From a virus: a stretch of 64,000 bases of DNA. The stretch lies in IMG/VR virus record IMGVR_UViG_3300039191_000589, positions 46,098 to 110,097 of that record. The stretch is one strand, 5' to 3'. Made by a program: the position numbers and the translations under genes. This document shows, one piece after another, positions 26,364 to 33,752 of the stretch. Each line of letters starts with the position of its first letter. Position 1 is the first letter of the stretch. Below the pieces are notes generated by a model, which searched no databases, had not been told where the DNA came from, and was given only the letters and a program-made list of their open reading frames with translations.

Positions 26364-26694
26364 ATATTATACAATTAATAATATTGAAACAAAACAATCT
26401 TTAGAAAAATCAACCTTAGAGAGGTTATTAGATGATTCTAATTATTATCTAGTAATTAGTATTAATAATAATTTAAAAATAGAAATATTAAAAAAAGAAT
26501 ACAATAAAATTTTATATTATTTAAAAAAATATAAAAATATTAAAATTAAACAAAAATTTGAATCAATTTTTTATTTAAAAAGAAATAATAAAATTATATA
26601 TTGTAATGATCATTATTATACTAATTGTAAACAAAATTGTGATGAATATAAAGATTGTATTTATTGTGTAATAGGTAAATTAAATAATGATTAA
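26353..26694 (+). CDS. Cys-rich reading frame of about 113 aa with no standard start codon
   Basis: Open from 26353 (after a TAG at 26350) to TAA 26692-26694, overlapping the helicase stop in the +1 frame. No ATG, GTG or TTG is found anywhere useful in the frame, and no ribosome site. The product has an acidic helical start (SLEKSTLERLLDDSNYYLV), a Lys/Ile-rich middle and a C-terminal cysteine cluster (YCNDHYYTNCKQNCDEY, then CIYC). The cluster resembles that of the next frame. Either non-standard initiation, frameshifting from the helicase, or a decayed gene. Confidence 0.4.
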   Translation: MKNEYYTINNIETKQSLEKSTLERLLDDSNYYLVISINNNLKIEILKKEYNKILYYLKKYKNIKIKQKFESIFYLKRNNKIIYCNDHYYTNCKQNCDEYKDCIYCVIGKLNND

Positions 26695-26716
26695 TTTTAT
26701 AATTAGGAGGTGATTA

Positions 26717-27058
26717 ATAATAAAACACAAAAAATATAATATTACACAATGGGGATTAGAAGAAATATCAACAGGATTATTAATAGAAAGCCATCAAATA
26801 ATAATTAATAATAATAATGATAAAATTAGAGTTGAAAAAGAAATATATGATTTTTTTAATAATTTTGATTCTTTTAAAAAATTAAAAGTGTTCTATCAAT
26901 GTAAAACAGGAAGTAAAAAGTTTCAATATAAAGGGGAAATTATTAAATGTACTAATCCTAAAACAATTATTTTAGAAACTGATCATTGTTTATCATGTAA
27001 TTTTTATAATAATTGTAGTATTAAAATGCAATATAATTTAATAGAAGGAGGAAGATAA
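26717..27058 (+). CDS. Cys-containing protein of about 113 aa, apparent ATA start
   Basis: AGGAGG at 26705-26710 is followed in frame by TGA TTA ATA ATA AAA CAC, so the only well-placed start is ATA at 26717 or 26720. The frame then runs 112 codons to TAA at 27056-27058, four bases before the exonuclease ATG, and its end supplies that gene's ribosome site. The product has KYNITQWGLEEISTGLLIE near the start, a beta-rich middle and CLSCNFYNNCSI near the end, a likely metal site. Function unknown. Confidence 0.5.
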   Translation: MIKHKKYNITQWGLEEISTGLLIESHQIIINNNNDKIRVEKEIYDFFNNFDSFKKLKVFYQCKTGSKKFQYKGEIIKCTNPKTIILETDHCLSCNFYNNCSIKMQYNLIEGGR

Positions 27059-27061
27059 ATA

Positions 27062-27610
27062 ATGAAAAAATATTTTAGTGTTGATTGCGAGTTTTCAGGA
27101 TTAAATCATAGAAAAAACTGTTTATTATCAATAGGAATTGTTGAAATAATAAAAGAAGATGGTTTATTTAAACCATTACATAATAAAAAATTATATTTAG
27201 AACTTAAACCAACAGGAGATATTGACCCTGAATCAATGAAAATTAATAAATTAAATATACAACACTTATCCAAATATGGTATTAATAAAGATAATGCAAT
27301 TAGGGAGATAAAAAAATTTTTAAATTTAAATAAAGATGATACAGCTATTTTTATTGGATATTGTAATGTATTAGATAAAATTTTTATTGATCAATTATTT
27401 CAAGATTGTAATAAAAAATCACCATTTCACTATGAAACTATAGAAATTTCCTCTTTAGCTATTGGAAAATTAGGATTAGAATGGGGATTTACTGAAGAAG
27501 AATTATTAAATAAATTAAATTTAAGTGATTTACCTTCAAATAAAAAACATAAAGCCGATGAAGATGCCTTTTTACAGGCAAAAGAATTTTGTAAAATTAT
27601 GAATTATTAA
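27062..27610 (+). CDS. DEDDh-type 3'-5' exonuclease (DnaQ/RNase T fold)
   Basis: ATG at 27062 with GAAGGAGGAAG at 27044-27054. 182 residues. Exo I motif VDCEFSGLNH gives Asp and Glu; Exo II lies in IGYCNVLDKIFIDQLF with the second Asp; Exo III HKADEDAFLQAKEF has the His and last Asp. The fold fits proofreading or RNA-trimming exonucleases of phage replication modules. The three preceding genes and the helicases make a nucleic-acid processing block. A terminator follows. Confidence 0.8.
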   Translation: MKKYFSVDCEFSGLNHRKNCLLSIGIVEIIKEDGLFKPLHNKKLYLELKPTGDIDPESMKINKLNIQHLSKYGINKDNAIREIKKFLNLNKDDTAIFIGYCNVLDKIFIDQLFQDCNKKSPFHYETIEISSLAIGKLGLEWGFTEEELLNKLNLSDLPSNKKHKADEDAFLQAKEFCKIMNY

Positions 27611-27634
27611 AAAAAATAATACATTTTTTTCACT

Positions 27635-27662
27635 TAACCAGCTTATTGCTGGTTATTTTTTT
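27635..27662 (+). terminator. rho-independent terminator
   Basis: AACCAGC-TTATT-GCTGGTT followed by ATTTTTTTT; 25 bases after the exonuclease stop. Confidence 0.9.
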
Positions 27663-27752
27663 TATCTTATTTAATAATAATATAGAAAAAAATATAATAT
27701 AAAAAAAATTATATTTCTAAAATAGAACATACGAAAGAAGGGGGATAAAAAA

Positions 27753-27995
27753 TTGATTTATAATTCTCAATATTTTAAAACAATCAAACAAGCTGGTTAT
27801 GAATATTCTAAAGATAGTTTAGGGTATTATTTTACAAAAGGTGATAAGAAATTTAGTATTATGAAATCTGGTCCTTTATTTAAATGCTATTATAATATTA
27901 ATAATAATGGACAATGGATACTTCAAGATAACAAAAGTGATTTTTTCGATTTTGAGCAATGTTTAATTTGGATTTTACAAAAAATTAATAATTAA
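27753..27995 (+). CDS. unknown protein, 80 aa
   Basis: TTG start at 27753 with AAGGGGG at 27738-27744. Tyr/Phe-rich beta-type small protein (KTIKQAGYEYSKDSLGYYF, QWILQDN) ending in a hydrophobic helix CLIWILQKI. No family recognised. Thirteen bases upstream of the tail-type repeat gene. Confidence 0.6.
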   Translation: MIYNSQYFKTIKQAGYEYSKDSLGYYFTKGDKKFSIMKSGPLFKCYYNINNNGQWILQDNKSDFFDFEQCLIWILQKINN

Positions 27996-28008
27996 GGAGG
28001 GAGGTAAA

Positions 28009-29085
28009 ATGACATTACAAAAAATTAAATTAAGACAAATTGATTCTCCATTAGATAGTTATGTTGATTTTGAACAACAAATGATTGCTATGTTAGGTGA
28101 AGAAAGAATAGAAAGATTTACTGCAACTGAGGGACAACAAACATTTACATTAGATCAAGAATATGCTATTGGTCAAAATTCATTAAAAGTATTTGTAAAT
28201 GGTATTTTACAAAAGCCAGATAATGAAAATGGGTATATGGAAATTAATAGCCAAATGATTCAATTTACAGAGCCGCTATTTAAAGATGATTTAGTTATTG
28301 TGGTTCATAATGTTGCTAAATCAAAAGCATATGAAATGGCTTTAGAACGAGTAAAGGCATATAATGTTGAACGAACAACATATTTTATTGATGATACTAA
28401 CAATACTCAATTGGAATTTGAAACTCCAGTAAGATATAACACTGGTGAAAGACATTTAAAGATTTATGTAAATGGTATATTATTATCTGTAGGTACTAAT
28501 TTTGATTATGTTGAAACTTCTGAAAATACATTTACGTTAAATGAGTCTTTAACTACTGGAGATACTCTAACTGTTGAAGTTATTAGTGGAGGTAAGTTGG
28601 CATATTCATGCTACCGTTATCCATATTATATAGATTCTAATAAAGAAGGAAAAACAACATTTACATTACCAAGAACTTATTATGTTGGAGATAATAATTT
28701 AAAAGTATATTTAGATGGAGTATTATTAAGAGAAGGTGAAGGTGAAGATTATGTAGAGGTTAACTCTAATACTGTTGAAATGAATTATGCTCCTTCATTA
28801 GGTAGTACTTTAGAATTTGAAAATACTAGTTTTGCTGTTGACATTTTTGATATTATTAGAAAAGATGAACTTATTAGTTCTACTAATAGTAATTTAGATA
28901 AAGTAACTTTTAATACTTCACAAGAATATCCTATGGGAGAATTTCTTTTAAGGGTTTATTTAAATGGAGTATTATTAAGAGAAGGAGCCGGTGAAGATTA
29001 TACAGAGGTTGATAATACTACTTTCCAAATGAATTATGCTTTATCTGAAGGAGATATAATTGAATATGAAATTGTAACTTATTAA
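28009..29085 (+). CDS. tail/fibre-type protein with four beta repeats
   Basis: ATG with AAGGAGGGAGG ahead. 358 residues. After about 35 residues come four copies of an 70-85 residue module: a T/F-rich strand (QQTFTLDQEY, THFID, KTTFTLPRTY, DKVTFNTSQEY), then L(K)VYVNGILQ or VYLDGVLLREG, then a strand and an LxxGDxLxVE end. The same module ends the protein at 47095 (VQVYVNGILQANG). This arrangement is familiar from phage baseplate and fibre proteins. Likely part of the virion's host-binding or baseplate structure. Confidence 0.7.
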   Translation: MTLQKIKLRQIDSPLDSYVDFEQQMIAMLGEERIERFTATEGQQTFTLDQEYAIGQNSLKVFVNGILQKPDNENGYMEINSQMIQFTEPLFKDDLVIVVHNVAKSKAYEMALERVKAYNVERTTYFIDDTNNTQLEFETPVRYNTGERHLKIYVNGILLSVGTNFDYVETSENTFTLNESLTTGDTLTVEVISGGKLAYSCYRYPYYIDSNKEGKTTFTLPRTYYVGDNNLKVYLDGVLLREGEGEDYVEVNSNTVEMNYAPSLGSTLEFENTSFAVDIFDIIRKDELISSTNSNLDKVTFNTSQEYPMGEFLLRVYLNGVLLREGAGEDYTEVDNTTFQMNYALSEGDIIEYEIVTY

Positions 29086-29150
29086 AAAATATTTAATTTT
29101 TTTGGTTAACTTTTATATTATAATTATAAAGATAGTAAAGGAGGATTATT

Positions 29151-29423
29151 TTGCAAGTAATTCCACCAAATCAATTACCTGAAGAAGTTAAACAAATAGA
29201 ATTACAAAATGGTGATGTTGCTACACTTCATCAAGCAATTGAAACTAGGGTTCCTGAGGTTAATCCTGATGAAGATATTATTGTTTATAGATATAAAGTT
29301 CCCTGTCCTGTATGTAATGATGAAGTGTTAGCGCACAGTTATGATGGTAAATATTTTAGTAATATTCAAGTTAATTGTAGATATTGTGGTGTATTTTTTA
29401 AACCAGTTGTAAAAAGATTTTAA
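29151..29423 (+). CDS. small zinc-binding protein, 90 aa
   Basis: TTG start at 29151 with AAAGGAGG at 29137-29144. The C-terminal half has CPVC and CRYC pairs 24 residues apart, a zinc ribbon (ribbon loop DGKYFSNIQVN). The N-terminal half is acidic. Function unknown; a DNA or protein adaptor is possible. Confidence 0.65.
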   Translation: MQVIPPNQLPEEVKQIELQNGDVATLHQAIETRVPEVNPDEDIIVYRYKVPCPVCNDEVLAHSYDGKYFSNIQVNCRYCGVFFKPVVKRF

Positions 29424-29499
29424 AGTTTTATTATATCTCAAAGAATTATTTTTATATATTAAATGACTAAGAAAATAATAAATTAAGGAGTGTGTTTAT

Positions 29500-29682
29500 A
29501 TGAAAATAGTTAATGTTACAGTTGTAGATGATAATGGTGATGAACAAGTTTTGGATGTTAATGATGGGTTTGCATTATTAGCATGTCAAGAAAGTGGAGA
29601 AGATAGAGTTTTAACACAAACTACTAGTAATCCAGCAATTATGTTACAAGCTGCTAGAATGGTATTAAATGAACAAGAATAA
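29500..29682 (+). CDS. unknown protein, 60 aa
   Basis: ATG with AAGGAGTG at 29485-29492. A beta-alpha product (IVNVTVVDDNGDEQVLDV) ending in a helix (NPAIMLQAARMVLNEQE). No family recognised. Terminator follows. Confidence 0.6.
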   Translation: MKIVNVTVVDDNGDEQVLDVNDGFALLACQESGEDRVLTQTTSNPAIMLQAARMVLNEQE

Positions 29683-29694
29683 ATATAAAAATAA

Positions 29695-29722
29695 TCCCTC
29701 ACAATTATTGTGGGGGTTTTAA
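29695..29722 (+). terminator. rho-independent terminator
   Basis: CCCTCACAA pairs with TTGTGGGGG around TTA, followed by TTTTAATTT; 13 bases after the preceding stop. Confidence 0.85.
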
Positions 29723-29762
29723 TTTGTTAAAAAAATATATAGATTTTTATAATATATACATA
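29723..29762 (+). promoter_or_regulatory. candidate phage promoter motif (copy D)
   Basis: GTTAAAAAAA at 29726 and TTTATAATATATA from 29746, immediately after a terminator and 40 bases before a gene start. Confidence 0.35.
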
Positions 29763-29786
29763 TAATAATATAAAAGGAGTGAAATA

Positions 29787-29999
29787 ATGTTTATAGTTAC
29801 AACTTTTGAAAAAATGGATAAAGTTAATTCTCCTTTAAAAAGTGAAAAAAAACAATGGGATCTTGGTAGTATTAGAACTATTGGGATGTTTGAAAAATTT
29901 GAAGATGCTGAGAAAATTGTTAAAAATAATCATTGTGATATTTGTGAAACTATTTATAATTTTGCAATAGTTGAAAAAATTCAAACTAATCAATTATAA
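29787..29999 (+). CDS. unknown protein, 70 aa
   Basis: ATG with AAAGGAGTG at 29772-29780. Small alpha/beta protein: MFIVTTFEKMDKV, then IRTIGMFEKFEDAEKIVKNN, then CDICETIYNFAIVEKI. The layout (strand, helix, strand) is common among small phage proteins of unknown function. Confidence 0.6.
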   Translation: MFIVTTFEKMDKVNSPLKSEKKQWDLGSIRTIGMFEKFEDAEKIVKNNHCDICETIYNFAIVEKIQTNQL

Positions 30000-30041
30000 C
30001 CTTATTTTATTTTTAGAAAATTATATAAAGTAAAAAATATA

Positions 30042-30146
30042 ATGAAAGAAAAAAATGGTGAAAAATATTATAATCCTGATTTAACATATGAGGAAATTGA
30101 TATTCCTAATGATTTTATTAAATCTTTAATAGCACCAATAGGATAA
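30042..30146 (+). CDS. possible 34-aa microprotein
   Basis: ATG 30042 to TAA 30144. Acidic, with GEKYYNPDLTYEEIDIPNDF. The ribosome site is weak (AAAG), and the frame is the same as the preceding gene's, open right after its stop. It may be a separate small gene or a readthrough remnant. Confidence 0.3.
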   Translation: MKEKNGEKYYNPDLTYEEIDIPNDFIKSLIAPIG

Positions 30147-30222
30147 TAAAAATAGATCTTTATTTATTTTTTTATATTAAATTAATAAAAATTATTGAAA
30201 TAAAATATAGGGGGAAATTAAA

Positions 30223-30456
30223 ATGGGTAAATGTACTTGGTGTAATTGTCCTGATGAAGAACATGATTATTATGTAGAATGTCCTTTAATTGATGGTAAA
30301 TTATTATGTGATGTATGTTGTAAATATAATATTATGGCTGATGATGCTGTTGATTTTGTTAAGGGAGTTACTAATAAAGATATTACTAGAGGAGAAATAA
30401 TTGATACTTGTAGAAATTGTGTAAAGAAAATAAAAGAAGTGACTAAGAATGGTTAA
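30223..30456 (+). CDS. small protein with Cys clusters, 77 aa
   Basis: ATG with AGGGGGAAA at 30210-30218. Cysteines in CTWCNC, VECPL, CDVCC and CRNC arrangement, suggesting two metal sites. The middle has ADDAVDFVKGVTNKDI. Overlaps the FliN-like gene by 8 bases, so the two are translationally coupled. Confidence 0.6.
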   Translation: MGKCTWCNCPDEEHDYYVECPLIDGKLLCDVCCKYNIMADDAVDFVKGVTNKDITRGEIIDTCRNCVKKIKEVTKNG

Positions 30457-30754
30457 TAAATATAATTTTGATGATTTAAATAATATAAATAGTATTAATC
30501 AAAATAATGATTATAATAAAATAAAAGATATTGATATGGAAATATCAGTTGAATTGGGTAAAACTACAATGTCCATTGATAATATACTTAATTTACAAAA
30601 AAAATCAGTAATTGAATTAGATAAACTAATTGGTGATGATGTTGAAATTAAAGCTAATGATAAAATTATAGCTAAAGGTGAAGTAGTAACATTTGATGAT
30701 AAATTTGGAGTAAGAATTACTAAAATTTTAAAGGGTGACTCTTATGTCTACTAG
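30449..30754 (+). CDS. fliN-like: FliN/SpoA-domain protein (flagellar motor switch-like)
   Basis: ATG at 30449 inside the end of the preceding gene. 101 residues. After an Asn-rich 28-residue lead, residues about 29-98 match the FliN C-terminal (SpoA) domain closely: DIDMEISVELGKTTMSIDNI, then LNLQKKSVIELDKLIGDDVE, IKANDKIIAKGEVV and DKFGVRITKI. FliN forms the lower C-ring of the flagellar motor, where it binds other switch and export proteins. The free FliN domain (without FliY/CheC part) is the size of a single FliN. Finding it in a phage-type operon is very unusual. It could interfere with host motility or export. Confidence 0.85.
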   Translation: MVNKYNFDDLNNINSINQNNDYNKIKDIDMEISVELGKTTMSIDNILNLQKKSVIELDKLIGDDVEIKANDKIIAKGEVVTFDDKFGVRITKILKGDSYVY

Positions 30755-31052
30755 TTATATTGATTGTGCTGGAATTCAAGATGCTATTTTAAATATTATT
30801 AAACAATATAAAAGTATTTATGATTTTAATTTTGATATTAATCAAGATTTTATATCAGATACAACTAATATTGAAATTAAATTAAAAATAAGAGAATCAG
30901 AATATACAATGGATGTAATGAATTTAGGTAAGATAAATGAAAGAATATTTTCTAAATTAAAAAATATTTATAAATTTAATATTAAAATAATTATAGATTT
31001 TAAAAAGAAAAATGATTTTAAATATAAAACAGTTATATGGGAGTATCATTAA
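30744..31052 (+). CDS. unknown protein, about 102 aa
   Basis: Start at ATG 30744, seven bases after AAAGGGTG (30729-30736); the GTG at 30735 is too close to that site. The gene overlaps the FliN-like gene by 11 bases. An alpha/beta product with CAGIQDAILNIIKQY and DTTNIEIKLKIRESEYTM, ending KTVIWEYH. No family recognised. The stop codon lies within the terminator loop. Confidence 0.55.
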   Translation: MSTSYIDCAGIQDAILNIIKQYKSIYDFNFDINQDFISDTTNIEIKLKIRESEYTMDVMNLGKINERIFSKLKNIYKFNIKIIIDFKKKNDFKYKTVIWEYH

Positions 31053-31067
31053 GATACTCTTTTTTTA
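31040..31067 (+). terminator. rho-independent terminator overlapping the stop codon
   Basis: GAGTATC pairs with GATACTC around ATTAA (which includes the TAA stop), followed by TTTTTTTATTT. Confidence 0.85.
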
Positions 31068-31072
31068 TTTAA

Positions 31073-31113
31073 ATGTTAAAAAAAATATTTGCTATATTTA
31101 TAATATTATATAG
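31073..31113 (+). promoter_or_regulatory. candidate phage promoter motif (copy E)
   Basis: GTTAAAAAAAA at 31075 and TTTATAATATTATATAG from 31097, between a terminator and the next gene. Confidence 0.35.
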
Positions 31114-31150
31114 ATAAAACTAATAAACCAATAGGAGGATCAAATAATAT

Positions 31151-31435
31151 ATGTTTGCAAATGTAAATAAATATTATCCTAAATTTGATGATTATGAAAT
31201 TAATTTTAATAAAGTAAAAGAAGAAATAGATAAGCATTTTGAAAGGCACGATGATTGTGATGATATAGTTATTATTAATCAATTAGATTATATGATTAGT
31301 ATTAAAGATAATGGTAAAGTAATATTCTTTTATGAGGATAATGTTGAATATGATATAATTAAAGAAAATGTTTTAAAAATTAAAAAATGTTTTACAAAAT
31401 ATAATTCTGAATTTAATTACAAGAAAAACCCATAA
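31151..31435 (+). CDS. unknown protein, 94 aa
   Basis: ATG at 31151 with AGGAGG at 31133-31138 (12-base spacing, a little long). Acidic and aromatic with FDDYEINFNKVKEEIDKHFE and IVIINQLDYMISIKDNGKVI; helix at the end. No family recognised. Confidence 0.55.
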   Translation: MFANVNKYYPKFDDYEINFNKVKEEIDKHFERHDDCDDIVIINQLDYMISIKDNGKVIFFYEDNVEYDIIKENVLKIKKCFTKYNSEFNYKKNP

Positions 31436-31450
31436 GGAGGAATTTAATTA

Positions 31451-31684
31451 ATGACAAAAAAATTTAAAGATATGAAGAATAATAAAACAACGATTGAAAT
31501 TGAAATTAAAATTGAAGGTGATCCAATAACAGTAGCTTTTGAAAAAGATCCAAATAAAAAATTTATTAAAATTAATTTTTTAGAAGCATTAGAAGATATA
31601 GTTGATACTAAAATGCTAGAAAAATCACAAATAATAAAAAATAACCAACAATTAAAAATTACTTATGATAGAAAATATTGTTAA
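31451..31684 (+). CDS. unknown protein, 77 aa
   Basis: ATG with AAGGAGG at 31434-31440. Beta-rich: TTIEIEIKIEGDPITVAFE, then a helix FLEALEDIVDTKM and a strand LKITYDRK. No family recognised. Eighteen bases before the radical SAM gene, probably in one operon with it. Confidence 0.55.
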   Translation: MTKKFKDMKNNKTTIEIEIKIEGDPITVAFEKDPNKKFIKINFLEALEDIVDTKMLEKSQIIKNNQQLKITYDRKYC

Positions 31685-31702
31685 CTAAAGAGGAGGATTA
31701 TA

Positions 31703-32578
31703 ATGAAGATTCAAAGTTTATCAATTGATGTTCCAGCATCTTGTCCAAATGATTGTCGTTTTTGTGTTGCACATATGCATCGTGAAGATTATATAAATCA
31801 CATTGAAGATAATCATAGATTTAGACATCTTTATAAAGATGACTATAAAAAAAGATTATTATTTGCTAAAGATAATGGATGTAATACTATTGTTCTCACA
31901 GGTAATGGAGAGCCTTTAGCAAATCGTAATTTTCTTCAAAATTTTGCTGAATGGAATTCTAATTTACCTGACCCTTTTTATTGGATAGAATTACAAACAT
32001 CAGGTGTTTTATTAGATGATGAATATTTAAGATTTTTAAGAAATGAAATAGGGGTTAGTACTATTAGTTTATCTTTATCAAGCATTTTTAATAGTGATAA
32101 AAACGCAGAATATAATCAAACACCACAAAAATTAAAAGTTGATATTGATGAAATATGTAGTGAAATTAAAAGGTATGATTTTAATTTAAGGCTTTCACTA
32201 AATATGACTGATGTATATAATAACGTTCCTGTTAAAGAAATTTTTAATAGAGCTAAAGAATTAAAAGCTGATCAAATTACTTTTCGAGAATTATATATAT
32301 CTAATAAAAATAGTAATTGCAAACAAAATAAATGGATAAAAAAACATCGTTGTAATCCTGAAAAAATTGTTGAAATTGAAAAGTATATTGAAGATAATGG
32401 TATTGAATTACAAATTCTTCCTTTTGGTGCTATTAAATATTCTGTTCATAATATATCTACTGTATTAGATATTGATTGTATGTCAACTCAAGTAAAAGAT
32501 GTGGTAAAATATTTAATATTAAGACCTAATGGTAAATTATATAGTTCTTGGGCAGATAAAGGTAGTTTAATTTTTTAA
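31703..32578 (+). CDS. radical SAM superfamily enzyme
   Basis: ATG with AGAGGAGG at 31688-31695. 291 residues. The 4Fe-4S motif CPNDCRFC (C14, C18, C21) is the CxxxCxxC of radical SAM enzymes; it is followed by LTGNGEPLANRNFL (the GGE-type SAM-binding strand, about residues 72-85), and ISLSLSS and ITFRELYIS strands of the barrel. The enzyme cleaves S-adenosylmethionine to make a radical. The substrate cannot be told: a second set of cysteines is limited (C near 211, 221 and 262), and queuosine partners such as QueC/QueD are not in the window. QueE-like or an orphan modification enzyme are options. Confidence 0.85.
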   Translation: MKIQSLSIDVPASCPNDCRFCVAHMHREDYINHIEDNHRFRHLYKDDYKKRLLFAKDNGCNTIVLTGNGEPLANRNFLQNFAEWNSNLPDPFYWIELQTSGVLLDDEYLRFLRNEIGVSTISLSLSSIFNSDKNAEYNQTPQKLKVDIDEICSEIKRYDFNLRLSLNMTDVYNNVPVKEIFNRAKELKADQITFRELYISNKNSNCKQNKWIKKHRCNPEKIVEIEKYIEDNGIELQILPFGAIKYSVHNISTVLDIDCMSTQVKDVVKYLILRPNGKLYSSWADKGSLIF

Positions 32579-32596
32579 TAAAAAGGAGAGAAAAAA

Positions 32597-33370
32597 ATGA
32601 TAGAAAGAATAGATAGTGGAGATATTGATGATGGAGGGGTTAAAGAAAATGACTTAGATAAAGAAATTATAAAAAATGATCATATTAATATTAATGCTAA
32701 TATTGATATAGATAAAATTAATATACCTAAAGGATTATATTTGGAAAATGTTTCAATAATAAAATATGGTTTTGCTTCAGCAATAGATGGTTATTCTTAT
32801 ATTTCAAATAGATATTTACCATACCCTTTAGAAGTAAGTAAAATACATTTTGCTGTGGAACCGAAAAATAATTGTCGAAATGTAAGGGTTTATGATAATC
32901 TTAATTTATTTAATAATTTAAGGGAAACTTTTAATGGATTTGATTATAGTAATATGATAACTTCTCAACCTAATAATCCTAATGCTACAGTTGGAATAGA
33001 TAATAAATTAAATAATTTCTCATTACCAAATGAAAGTGATACATATAATATAGTAATTTCAATTTATAATTCAAATGGTGAAATTGTAACTTCGGTAGGA
33101 ACTATAGTTGATCATAGTTATAATAATTTAAAAAATAGAAAGTATACAATAGATATTTCACCTCTAATATTAATGCCTGATATTTATTATTTTTTAATAA
33201 ATATAACTGATAAAAGTTTTAAACTTGTATGTTCAAAGGATAAAAAATTAGATTTATTACCTAATACAGGTGTTTATCCTACTGTTGATTTAAATGTTCC
33301 TAATCAATTAGATTTCACTTTAATAGAAGATTTTTATGTAAAACAACCTTGGATATTATTAACTAATTAG
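32597..33370 (+). CDS. fibre/appendage-type protein, 257 aa, unknown
   Basis: ATG with AAAGGAGAG ahead. The start RIDSGDIDDGGVKENDL recalls the short N-terminal motif of the fibre proteins at 53694 and 61074. The rest is beta-rich (FASAIDGYSYISNRYLPYPL, NIVISIYNSNGEIVTSVGTI), compatible with a virion surface domain. No enzyme motif. Confidence 0.55.
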   Translation: MIERIDSGDIDDGGVKENDLDKEIIKNDHININANIDIDKINIPKGLYLENVSIIKYGFASAIDGYSYISNRYLPYPLEVSKIHFAVEPKNNCRNVRVYDNLNLFNNLRETFNGFDYSNMITSQPNNPNATVGIDNKLNNFSLPNESDTYNIVISIYNSNGEIVTSVGTIVDHSYNNLKNRKYTIDISPLILMPDIYYFLINITDKSFKLVCSKDKKLDLLPNTGVYPTVDLNVPNQLDFTLIEDFYVKQPWILLTN

Positions 33371-33381
33371 AAGGTGATAAA

Positions 33382-33735
33382 ATGGATGATAATCAAATTA
33401 AAAAACAATTAAAAGAAAATAATCAGTTATTAGAAAAATTATTACAAAAACAAGATACTTTATTAAAAACTTTAAATAATCAACAAAGTATTATTACTAA
33501 TATGGGAAATATTATTGATAGACAGTCTCAGTTATTAAATCAAATGCATAGACAATCACAACAAAATTCTAAAAAAATATCTGATATGGAAATTATGAAT
33601 AGTAATATAAGTAATACTATCAATGATTTAAATCAATTTAATAATACTTTTCAAAGACAATTACAAGTTATTGAGCAAAAAATTGATAATATAAAAATTT
33701 ATAAAGTACCAGAAGGACAACAACAATATTTTTAA
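33382..33735 (+). CDS. coiled-coil protein, 117 aa
   Basis: ATG with AGAAGGTG at 33370-33377. Nearly all heptad coiled coil rich in Q, N and L (LLEKLLQKQDTLLKTLNNQQ), ending in a short segment KIYKVPEGQQQYF. Likely an oligomerisation stalk or linker; co-transcribed with the gene before (11-base gap). Confidence 0.65.
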   Translation: MDDNQIKKQLKENNQLLEKLLQKQDTLLKTLNNQQSIITNMGNIIDRQSQLLNQMHRQSQQNSKKISDMEIMNSNISNTINDLNQFNNTFQRQLQVIEQKIDNIKIYKVPEGQQQYF

Positions 33736-33752
33736 GATAAGGAGGAAAAATA

